Positions 1 through 5,477 of a stretch of DNA of 5,477 bases are shown piece by piece (positions within the stretch are counted from its first letter, which is position 1; each line of letters starts with the position of its first letter). Where the stretch lies: positions 1-5,477 of the forward strand of contig CALDGN010000220.1 of the NCBI GenBank assembly GCA_937942965.1, given 5' to 3'. Origin of the DNA: an uncultured Acidimicrobiales bacterium (GTDB lineage Bacteria; Actinomycetota; Acidimicrobiia; Acidimicrobiales; UBA10347). Made by a program: the position numbers and the translations under genes. The notes below the pieces were generated by a model. That model had not been told where the DNA came from. It saw only the letters and a program-made list of their open reading frames with translations, and did no database searches.

Positions 1-1044
1 TTTGAGGTCGACGAGCGACACGTCGTCACGATCGAACAGGTCGTAGAAGTTCTGCTCGAGCGACGGCCGCTTGGTGCCGAAGGGATACGGCGGATCGGTC
101 GGCGCCAAGCTCTCATGCAACGACTCATCTGCAATTCGGGATCGGGTCTTGTCCCGCCAGAAGTCGTATGCGAGCCGGTTCGCGGCTTTGTTGGCCAGCG
201 TGTCCTTGAACCCGCCGACCCAGAAGTGGAAGCCGCCCTTGGCCCACCGATCCTCGTACACCGCGATCCGTTCTTCGTCGCTGACCTCGAGCGCCGACCG
301 GTTGTCTCGGATCATGTCGTGGAAGCTGCCAGGCGGCGCGTTGCGAGTGCGGAACACCTGCTCGTAGTCGAGCTTGGCCTCGGCCTGCTGCTCAGGCGTG
401 AGCTGGCGCTGCTCCATCGGCAGCGCCATGTTCGGCGTCCGCTGGAAGATCGTCAGATGCGCAGCGACGCCGGCGGCTTCTTGCGCGACCTGCACACCAC
501 TCGCCCCCGTGCCGACGATGCCGACACGCTTGCCCGCGAGCGGTAGCCCATCGAGCGGCCACCGAGCGGTGTGGTGGGCCGCGCCCGCAAAGTCGTCGAG
601 GCCTGGCAGGTCCGGCACATACGGCGCGGACCCGAAGCCGGTGCACATGATCAACCATCGGCAGTCGTAGGTGCGGCCGTCGTCGGTTGCCAAGTTCCAC
701 TCGTGCGCATCGTCGTCGAAGTGCGCCCGGGTGATGCGTGTGTTCAAGTCGATGTCGGGGGAGAGGTCCCACACCGCATCAACGTGATCGAAATAAGCAA
801 CCAGTTCCTCGCGGCCCGGGAAGCGCTCGTTCCAGTTCCAGTCCTGCCAGATCTCGCGCATCGAGTACTCGTAGTTCGGGATGTGGCAGTCGACCCGGGC
901 GCCCGGATACCGGTTGTGATGCCAGACGCCGCCGAGCCCACTGCCGGCTTCGACCAGGCGCACCGACCAACCCTCTTCGCGTAACCGCTTCAGCTGGTAG
1001 AGGCCGTTGAACCCGGCGCCCACGATCACGACGTCGTATCGCAT
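1..1044 (-). CDS. Type I Baeyer-Villiger monooxygenase (flavin-containing), C-terminal part outside window
   Basis: Predicted FAD- and NADPH-dependent cytoplasmic enzyme that inserts one oxygen atom beside a ketone carbonyl to give an ester or lactone. The 348 visible residues are open at the left edge; members of the cyclohexanone monooxygenase family are usually about 540 residues, so roughly a third is missing. Visible motifs: FAD Rossmann GAGFNG (residues 9-14) with Glu32 ending the second strand; GGVWHHNRYPGARVD (38-52), whose Asp52 matches the conserved active-site Asp; the BVMO fingerprint FxGxxxHxxxWP (Phe152, Gly154, His158, Trp162, Pro163); the NADPH Rossmann GTGASG (178-183); and a KRP motif (325-327) whose Arg326 matches the catalytic Arg stabilising the peroxyflavin. 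Ketone substrate cannot be read from this. It is transcribed divergently from the acyl-CoA synthetase, which suggests shared control. The start is uncertain: ATG at 1044 places the Rossmann fold at residue 4, and an in-frame ATG at 1089 would add 15 residues; neither has a well-spaced ribosome binding site. Confidence 0.93.
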   Translation of the reverse strand, partial: MRYDVVIVGAGFNGLYQLKRLREEGWSVRLVEAGSGLGGVWHHNRYPGARVDCHIPNYEYSMREIWQDWNWNERFPGREELVAYFDHVDAVWDLSPDIDLNTRITRAHFDDDAHEWNLATDDGRTYDCRWLIMCTGFGSAPYVPDLPGLDDFAGAAHHTARWPLDGLPLAGKRVGIVGTGASGVQVAQEAAGVAAHLTIFQRTPNMALPMEQRQLTPEQQAEAKLDYEQVFRTRNAPPGSFHDMIRDNRSALEVSDEERIAVYEDRWAKGGFHFWVGGFKDTLANKAANRLAYDFWRDKTRSRIADESLHESLAPTDPPYPFGTKRPSLEQNFYDLFDRDDVSLVDLK

Positions 1045-1085
1045 CTCCGCAGAGTCGCAGTTCCTGCCCTCGGAGCGAAAATCGG

Positions 1086-1106
1086 GCATCGAGTAGTCTG
1101 CGATGC
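1086..1106. promoter_or_regulatory. Candidate operator: 6-bp inverted repeat around putative -10
   Basis: GCATCG (1086-1091) and CGATGC (1101-1106) are perfect reverse complements separated by 9 bases. The candidate -10 hexamer TAGTCT lies in the spacer, where a bound dimeric repressor would block the rightward promoter. The arms do not extend further, and a 6-bp repeat can arise by chance in a gap of this size, so this is only a candidate. No regulator gene is present in the window. Confidence 0.3.
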
Positions 1107-1118
1107 AGCACGAAACTC

Positions 1119-1124
1119 AGGGGG
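1119..1124 (+). promoter_or_regulatory. Ribosome binding site that sets the GTG start of the acyl-CoA synthetase
   Basis: A purine-rich AGGGGG lies 5 bases before the GTG at 1130, a good Shine-Dalgarno position. The in-frame ATG at 1103 has no comparable site upstream. It also lies near or upstream of the likely transcription start. Confidence 0.7.
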
Positions 1125-1129
1125 AACAC

Positions 1130-2770
1130 GTGACGACACTGGCAATCGATTCGGGCGCAACGGACGTACCGCTGATCGAGATGACAATCGGTGATCTGCT
1201 CGCCCAAACGGTCGCCCAGCACGGCGATCGCGAGGCGCTCATCGTGACGCACCAAGACATCCGGTTGAGCTGGAACGAATTCGGCGCGACCGTCGACCGG
1301 GTCGCCAAAGGCCTGATGGCATACGGCATCGACAAGGGCGACCGCGTCGGTATGTGGAGCCCGAACTATGCCGAGTGGGTCTTCGTCCAGTTCGCCACCG
1401 CCAAGATCGGCGCCATCCAGGTCAACGTGAACCCGGCGTACCGCACGAGCGAGCTCGAGTACGCCATCAACCAGTCCGGCATGAAAGTGCTCGTAACCAA
1501 GACCGAGTATCTGACCTCGATGTATCGAGACATGGTTGAGTCGGTCACCCCGAACTGCCCCGACTTCGAACGAGCCGTCTACTTCGACACCGACGATTGG
1601 CAGGCACTGCTCGATGCTGGCGATGCCATCAGCGATGACGAACTCGCGGCTCGAAACGCCAGCTGCGAACCCGGCGACGCGATCAACATCCAGTACACGA
1701 GTGGTACGACCGGCTACCCCAAGGGCGCCACCCTCAGCCATATGGCGCTCATCAACGACGCCAAGATGGTCGGCGAGATGCAGGCGTTCAGCGCCGACGA
1801 TCGCCTGTGCATCCCCGTGCCCTTCTACCACTGCTTCGGCATGGTCATGGGCAACCTGGCGTGCTGCGTGTTCGGCATGCCGATGGTGATTCCGTCGCCG
1901 ACGTTCAACCCCGGCGAGGTCCTGCAGACCGTGTCCGACGAGCAGTGCACCGTGCTCTACGGCGTGCCGACCATGTTCATCGCCGAGCTCGGCCACGCCG
2001 ACCTGGACTCGTTCGACCTGTCGCAGCTGCGCACCGGCGTGATGGCCGGATCGCCCTGTCCGATCGAGGTCATGCGCGATGTCATCGACAAGATGAACAT
2101 GTCCGAAGTCACCATCGCCTACGGCCAGACCGAAACGTCGCCCGTGTCGACCCAGACCCGCACGACCGACTCGGTTGAGAAGCGGGTCACCACCGTCGGC
2201 CAGGTGCTTCCCCACGTCGAAGCCAAGATCGTCGACCCGGAAACCGGCGAGACCGTCGCCCGAGGCCAAGAGGGTGAGTACTGCACCCGAGGCTTCCACG
2301 TGATGCTCGGCTACTGGAACGACCCCGAGAAGACCGACGCCGCGATCGATAGCGACGGCTGGATGCACTCGGGCGACCTGGCCACCATGGATGATGAAGG
2401 CTTCGTCAACATCGTTGGTCGCATCAAGGACATGATTATCCGCGGCGGCGAGAACGTGTACCCGCGTGAGATCGAAGAGTTCCTGTACACCCACCCCAAG
2501 GTCGCCGACGCCCAAGTCATTGGCGTGCCCGACGAGAAGTACGGCGAAGAGATCATGGCCTGGGTCCAGCTCGCCGAGGGCGAGGACTGCACCGAGGACG
2601 AACTCAAAGAGTTCTGCCGAGGCAAGATCGCCCATTTCAAAGTCCCTCGTTACATCGCATTCGTGAACGAGTTCCCGATGACGGTCACCGGCAAGGTGCG
2701 CAAGATCGAGATGCGCGAAAAGTCGATCGCCGACCTCGGCCTCGAGTCCCACATCAGCGAAACCGCCTGA
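1130..2770 (+). CDS. Acyl-CoA synthetase, ACSF2-like (AMP-forming ligase, ANL superfamily)
   Basis: Predicted to activate a carboxylic acid with ATP to an acyl-adenylate and then transfer it to coenzyme A, feeding beta-oxidation; cytoplasmic. With the GTG start the protein has 546 residues, normal for a full-length family member. Motifs in order: P-loop YTSGTTGYPKG (189-199), PFYHCFG with His234, YGQTE (331-335), SGD with Asp416 as the ribose-binding Asp, GRIKD (430-434) with conserved Arg431 and the domain hinge, and TVTGK, whose Lys522 is the catalytic lysine for adenylation. All key residues are present. From memory, the segment from the P-loop to YGQTE closely resembles human ACSF2 (shared YHC, AGSP and KMNM-type stretches), which acts on medium-chain fatty acids. 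A medium-chain or branched acid is therefore likely, but the exact substrate is inference. The stop codon overlaps the ribosome binding site of the downstream amidohydrolase, so the two form an operon. An ATG at 1103 would add 9 residues and is less likely. Confidence 0.95.
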   Translation: MTTLAIDSGATDVPLIEMTIGDLLAQTVAQHGDREALIVTHQDIRLSWNEFGATVDRVAKGLMAYGIDKGDRVGMWSPNYAEWVFVQFATAKIGAIQVNVNPAYRTSELEYAINQSGMKVLVTKTEYLTSMYRDMVESVTPNCPDFERAVYFDTDDWQALLDAGDAISDDELAARNASCEPGDAINIQYTSGTTGYPKGATLSHMALINDAKMVGEMQAFSADDRLCIPVPFYHCFGMVMGNLACCVFGMPMVIPSPTFNPGEVLQTVSDEQCTVLYGVPTMFIAELGHADLDSFDLSQLRTGVMAGSPCPIEVMRDVIDKMNMSEVTIAYGQTETSPVSTQTRTTDSVEKRVTTVGQVLPHVEAKIVDPETGETVARGQEGEYCTRGFHVMLGYWNDPEKTDAAIDSDGWMHSGDLATMDDEGFVNIVGRIKDMIIRGGENVYPREIEEFLYTHPKVADAQVIGVPDEKYGEEIMAWVQLAEGEDCTEDELKEFCRGKIAHFKVPRYIAFVNEFPMTVTGKVRKIEMREKSIADLGLESHISETA

Positions 2771-2775
2771 GGAGG
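2770..2775 (+). promoter_or_regulatory. Ribosome binding site of the amidohydrolase, overlapping the upstream stop
   Basis: A perfect AGGAGG begins on the last base of the TGA stop (2768-2770) of the synthetase and lies 7 bases before the GTG at 2783. The overlap means ribosomes finishing the first gene sit on the start region of the second, so translational coupling is likely. It also fixes the GTG start. Confidence 0.85.
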
Positions 2776-2782
2776 CGCGCCC

Positions 2783-4015
2783 GTGCAGCGAATCGTCGCC
2801 GACGTTCTGATCCCTGGCCGAGGCGAACCAATCGAGAACGGCACCGTGATCCTCGGCGCTGGCGGCAAGCGGGGCGTGATCACCTATGCCGGGCCGACCG
2901 CCGACGCTCCCGCACCGACCGACGACGAGACGGTCACCGAAGTACCCGTCGTGATGCCGGGTCTGTGGGACTGCCACAGCCATTTCGTTGGCATGCCCCA
3001 GCCGAACATCGAGACGATCGCGCAGACCGAACCGGTGACCGCAGCGGCCCGGGCGACCGATGATCTGCGGGCCGTGCTCAATGGCGGCATCACCAGCACC
3101 CGCGAAGTCGGCGGCATGGGCCTGCACCTCGGCGACGCCATCGACGAAGGGCGCATTCCCGGTCCGCACATTCACGCGGCCGGACGCATCTTGTCGACCA
3201 CCGGCGGCCACGGCGACCTGCACGGGTTTCCGATCGAGGCGGTTCACCAGTTGCTCTGCAACCACCACTTCTCGATCTTGTGCGACGGTGTGCCCGAGGT
3301 CCTCAAGGCCGTGCGCCTGAACCTGCGTTCGAACGCCAAGCTGATCAAGGTCTGTGCCAGCGGCGGTGTGATGTCGGAAGTCGATCACCCGATGCATCAG
3401 CAGTTCTCCGACGAGGAGCTGGCCGCCATCGTGCAAGAAGCGGCCCGCGCCGAGCGCATTGTTGCTGCTCACTGTCACGGCAAGGCCGGGATCATGGCCG
3501 CCATCCGAGCCGGCTGTCACACGATCGAGCACGGCAGCTTCTTGGACGAAGAAGGCGCCGAGGCGATGGCTGCCCAAGGGACCATGTTCGTGCCGACCCG
3601 CTACGTTGTCGACGCGCTGCTTGGCTCGCCCGAGAACCTGCCGGCCTACGTCTATGAGAAGGGCCAGATGGTTGCCGGCGCCCACGAGCAGGCGATGAAG
3701 ATCGCGATCGCCAAGGGCGTCAAGATTGCGGCCGGCTGCGACATCTTCGTGTCTGGCCAGTTCTACGGCACGGGCAGCCTCGAGGTCATGCACCTCATCA
3801 ATGCCGGGCTGACGGACCTCGAAGCGATCGAAGCTGCGACGGCCAATGGCCCCGAGACGCTTGGCCCACAAGCGCCGATGAGCGGCCAGCTTCACCAGGG
3901 TTACGACGCCGACGTCATCGCCATGGATACGAATCCGCTCGATGATCGCTCGGTGTGGGGTGATCCCGATCGAGTCACCCACGTGTGGAAGTCGGCGGCC
4001 CTGATCAAGGGGTAG
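2783..4015 (+). CDS. Metal-dependent amidohydrolase (Xaa-Arg dipeptidase / prolidase-like subgroup)
   Basis: A 410-residue amidohydrolase-superfamily enzyme, a normal full length, with no signal peptide, so cytoplasmic. It shows the complete binuclear metal-site ligand set: His65 and His67 in DCHSHF, Lys189 in LIKVCASGG (the lysine expected to be carboxylated and bridge two metals), His230 in AHCHG, His250 in IEHG and catalytic Asp320 in AGCD. The TTGGHGD motif (139-145) and QQFSDEEL (206-213) place it in the group holding bacterial Xaa-Arg/Xaa-Lys dipeptidases often mislabelled as prolidases, with relatives acting on N-acyl amino acids, ochratoxin and herbicide amides or ureas. The C-terminal DADVIAMDTNP (375-385) is the usual strand of the small beta domain that starts near residue 1. 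The substrate cannot be assigned. Tight coupling to an acyl-CoA synthetase suggests it releases, or acts beside, a carboxylic acid that the ligase activates; that role is inference. Downstream it converges on the HNH gene after a 53-base gap. Confidence 0.92.
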   Translation: MQRIVADVLIPGRGEPIENGTVILGAGGKRGVITYAGPTADAPAPTDDETVTEVPVVMPGLWDCHSHFVGMPQPNIETIAQTEPVTAAARATDDLRAVLNGGITSTREVGGMGLHLGDAIDEGRIPGPHIHAAGRILSTTGGHGDLHGFPIEAVHQLLCNHHFSILCDGVPEVLKAVRLNLRSNAKLIKVCASGGVMSEVDHPMHQQFSDEELAAIVQEAARAERIVAAHCHGKAGIMAAIRAGCHTIEHGSFLDEEGAEAMAAQGTMFVPTRYVVDALLGSPENLPAYVYEKGQMVAGAHEQAMKIAIAKGVKIAAGCDIFVSGQFYGTGSLEVMHLINAGLTDLEAIEAATANGPETLGPQAPMSGQLHQGYDADVIAMDTNPLDDRSVWGDPDRVTHVWKSAALIKG

Positions 4016-4068
4016 CACCACGCGGCGATCAGCGCGAGCAGGCGCGATTGGTCCCGGGGCGGCTTGGT

Positions 4069-5385
4069 TCATCGGACGGTCTCGCCCGTTGGTGTCGTGA
4101 TTGTGATGGTGCCGTCGGAGCCGCGGCAGACGATGTATCCGGCTTCTTTGCGCCAGTTGTGCGTAGGGCAGGCGGGTGCTCCGTTCTGTTGTGTCGTCGG
4201 CCCGCCCCGGGCGGCCGGTCTCAAGTGGTCGATGTGGCATTGGGTCACGGGCCGGTGACAGCCGGGCCAGTAGCACTCGTCGGTCTGGAGCTCGACGCCG
4301 AGGCGTGTGAGTCCGGTGAAGAAACGCTGCTCGACGGAGAGGTCGATAGTGATCCCGACGGCGTCTTGCACGACGCGGCGGAAGCTGCCAGTGACGAGAT
4401 CAGCGATCGCGGACGGCGCATGGATCGGGTTGCCGTCGAGATCCGTCACCCCGTAGTCGTCAGGGGAGAGGCGCTGCGGAGGAAGGCCGTTCCATCGGCG
4501 GAAGAGCTCTTCAGCCGTGTCGCCCTGCCACACGACGTTGTGCACCCGCTTTACCCGCACGGAGGATGCGGTGTTTGCGGCCGCGTCTTCGGCCATCTGG
4601 CAAAGCGCATCGGCCCGGCGCTGCGCATCGGTGCGGTCCAAGAGTTCGAGCGTTGTCGCGTCGCCATGCACAGCCTGGGCGTTGTCCCAATCGAGCTTGA
4701 ACTCGGCATCGATATAGGCGGCGAAGACTTCGTTGAATCGCGACCCTGCGGCGGACCCGAGCTGGGCCCGCAGATGCCATGCAGCGGAGAAGTGGTCCTG
4801 CGTCAGGCTCACATCGCGCGACGCATGGGTCGGGTCCGCCGCCGGGGCCGAGCCATCATCGTCGGCGAGCTCAACCCATCGAGCGATCTTGCGTTCGAAC
4901 CGCTTCCAGCTGAGCTTGCGAGCTTGGGCGAGAAACCACACCTGGTCATCAATGAAGCGGTCGCGGACTCGCCGGTTCGCGTAGACCCTGCCCAGCAGTA
5001 CGGCCTGGTCGACCCCGAGTTCTCCGGCTGCCCAGCTGCGAGCGATCTGGTCGGCCCGATCCCCGTGGACCATGCGCCGCACCCGATCCATCCGGAACGC
5101 GTCGGCGCCCGAAAGAGCAGCCAGGTGACCCACCATCGTTCGGGCCGACGAGTGGCCCTGGTCAACGAAGACTCGAGAGGCGTCGATTGCCTGCATCGTG
5201 TCCACCACGGTGACGGCGGCCAGCCGCCGCAGTCGCTCAGCAATCTGGATCGCTCGATCGGCCGAGTCGATCCCGGAAATCAGTGGGGCGCCGACCTCGG
5301 TCGCCTCGCCGAGCGCCAACAACGCGGCCTGATGCGCAGTGTTGGCGGTATCGAAACCGATTGACGTTTCGCTTGGCATGGACAT
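4069..5385 (-). CDS. DUF222 / 13E12-repeat family protein with C-terminal HNH endonuclease domain
   Basis: A 438-residue protein typical of a family found in many copies in actinobacterial genomes. Residues about 40-340 are the mostly helical DUF222 region, recognised by DRTDAQRRADAL (250-261), close to the family's usual D-RT-x-QRRADAL signature. The C-terminal HNH nuclease domain (about 365-415) has Cys371 and Cys376 (CYWPGC), Cys383, His384, Asp386 and His387 (CHIDH), a GGPT turn at 394-397, Asn401, Cys406, His409, Asn410 and Lys413. The cysteines look like a structural zinc site and the core His/Asn residues are intact, so nuclease activity is possible. Family roles remain unclear; some copies are linked to mobile DNA, but no intron, phage or restriction partner is visible here. 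The ATG at 5385 is chosen because GAGG lies 6 bases upstream; an ATG at 5379 would shorten it by two residues. It is probably unrelated to the neighbouring catabolic genes. Confidence 0.93.
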   Translation of the reverse strand: MSMPSETSIGFDTANTAHQAALLALGEATEVGAPLISGIDSADRAIQIAERLRRLAAVTVVDTMQAIDASRVFVDQGHSSARTMVGHLAALSGADAFRMDRVRRMVHGDRADQIARSWAAGELGVDQAVLLGRVYANRRVRDRFIDDQVWFLAQARKLSWKRFERKIARWVELADDDGSAPAADPTHASRDVSLTQDHFSAAWHLRAQLGSAAGSRFNEVFAAYIDAEFKLDWDNAQAVHGDATTLELLDRTDAQRRADALCQMAEDAAANTASSVRVKRVHNVVWQGDTAEELFRRWNGLPPQRLSPDDYGVTDLDGNPIHAPSAIADLVTGSFRRVVQDAVGITIDLSVEQRFFTGLTRLGVELQTDECYWPGCHRPVTQCHIDHLRPAARGGPTTQQNGAPACPTHNWRKEAGYIVCRGSDGTITITTPTGETVR

Positions 5386-5389
5386 AGGA

Positions 5390-5395
5390 CACCTC
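5390..5395 (-). promoter_or_regulatory. Ribosome binding site of the HNH gene
   Basis: On the minus strand GAGGTG occupies these bases, and its GAGG core ends 6 bases before the ATG at 5385. This supports that ATG over the one at 5379. Confidence 0.6.
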
Positions 5396-5413
5396 GGACC
5401 TGGCTTGGGAAGC

Positions 5414-5476
5414 TCAGATGTAGGTGCCGATCCAATGCCACTGGTCGACGATGAGGTGGTGCGGTACGAACAGCCA
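5414..5476 (-). CDS. Probable C-terminal end of an unidentified protein (partial)
   Basis: The minus strand reads WLFVPHHLIVDQWHWIGTYI followed by TGA, entering from the right edge. Eighteen of the 20 codons end in G or C, matching the coding bias of the other genes, and the composition is rich in Trp and aliphatic residues. The stop lies 28 bases before the HNH start, so the two genes could be co-transcribed. Twenty residues are too few to name a family. A competing plus-strand reading from an ATG at 5435 (MPLVDDEVVRYEQP, open to the edge) has weaker third-position bias (10 of 14) and is less likely. Confidence 0.42.
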   Translation of the reverse strand, partial: WLFVPHHLIVDQWHWIGTYI

Positions 5477-5477
5477 G

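Larger units (their letters stand above)
1045..1129. promoter_or_regulatory. Divergent intergenic region, monooxygenase / acyl-CoA synthetase
   Basis: This 85-base gap between two divergent starts must hold the promoter for the rightward gene pair, and probably that of the monooxygenase too. On the plus strand TAGTCT (1094-1099) fits the loose actinobacterial -10 pattern TANNNT. It would start transcription near 1106, leaving a leader of about 24 bases before the GTG at 1130. I found no convincing -35 at the usual spacing and no clear leftward promoter. If the monooxygenase starts at 1089 instead, the gap shrinks to 40 bases. That the region is regulatory follows from gene orientation; the exact elements are guesses. 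Confidence 0.5.

Noticed and set aside
115..984. Several plus-strand and minus-strand open frames of 60-145 codons within the first kilobase
   Set aside because: They lie over the monooxygenase reading frame, which carries all family motifs without interruption, and show low-complexity Arg/Ala/Pro-rich translations typical of shadows.
4016..4068. Possible bidirectional terminator between the convergent amidohydrolase and HNH genes
   Set aside because: Only a 4-bp CGCG/CGCG pairing around AGCAGG can be formed, with no T-run on either strand. It is too weak to call a terminator.
779..4276. A stop-free minus-strand frame of 1165 codons running antisense through both plus-strand genes
   Set aside because: It overlaps two genes with complete catalytic motifs and has no recognisable domain. 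Both genes lie in the same frame with G/C-ending codons, which naturally leaves an antisense frame open. Its start also lies inside the HNH gene.
3985..5364. A 459-codon plus-strand open frame opposite the HNH gene
   Set aside because: It starts inside the amidohydrolase gene, has no recognisable motif, and is the antisense shadow of a gene with a clear DUF222 signature and HNH core.
5435..5477. Plus-strand gene start at ATG 5435 (MPLVDDEVVRYEQP)
   Set aside because: The upstream AGGTG is only a fair ribosome binding site, and the third-position bias is weaker than in the overlapping minus-strand frame, though the fragment is too short to exclude it.

Overview
The window is GC-rich, with strong G/C preference at third codon positions, GTG starts and a DUF222/13E12-type HNH protein. 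Together these point to an actinobacterium. An environmental lineage such as Acidimicrobiia would fit the catabolic genes, but that finer placement is inference. The region reads as an ordinary chromosomal catabolic neighbourhood beside a multicopy-type HNH nuclease gene. I see no rRNA, tRNA, CRISPR array, insertion sequence or clear terminator, and no gene-free stretch longer than 300 bases.

Layout: (1) positions 1-1044, minus strand, hold the N-terminal two thirds of a type I Baeyer-Villiger monooxygenase (BVMO) that runs off the left edge. (2) Positions 1045-1129 are a short divergent intergenic region with a candidate -10 hexamer inside a 6-bp inverted repeat. (3) Positions 1130-2770, plus strand, encode an ACSF2-like acyl-CoA synthetase. 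(4) Positions 2783-4015, plus strand, encode a metal-dependent amidohydrolase whose ribosome binding site overlaps the synthetase stop codon. (5) Positions 4069-5385, minus strand, encode a DUF222 plus HNH endonuclease family protein, convergent with the amidohydrolase. (6) Positions 5414-5476, minus strand, appear to be the last 20 codons of another gene.

How the genes may work together: the monooxygenase would turn a ketone into an ester or lactone, a hydrolase would release the carboxylic acid, and the acyl-CoA synthetase would activate the acid for beta-oxidation. The synthetase and amidohydrolase are almost certainly co-transcribed. Membership of the divergent monooxygenase in the same pathway is plausible but unproven. 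The amidohydrolase family mostly cleaves C-N bonds, so an alternative is that it frees an acid from an amide or N-acyl compound for its partner. The HNH gene has no evident link to this metabolism.

No clearly new type of biological system is visible. The points most worth a second look are the hydrolase-ligase pair of unknown substrate, the divergent regulatory region, and two start-codon questions.
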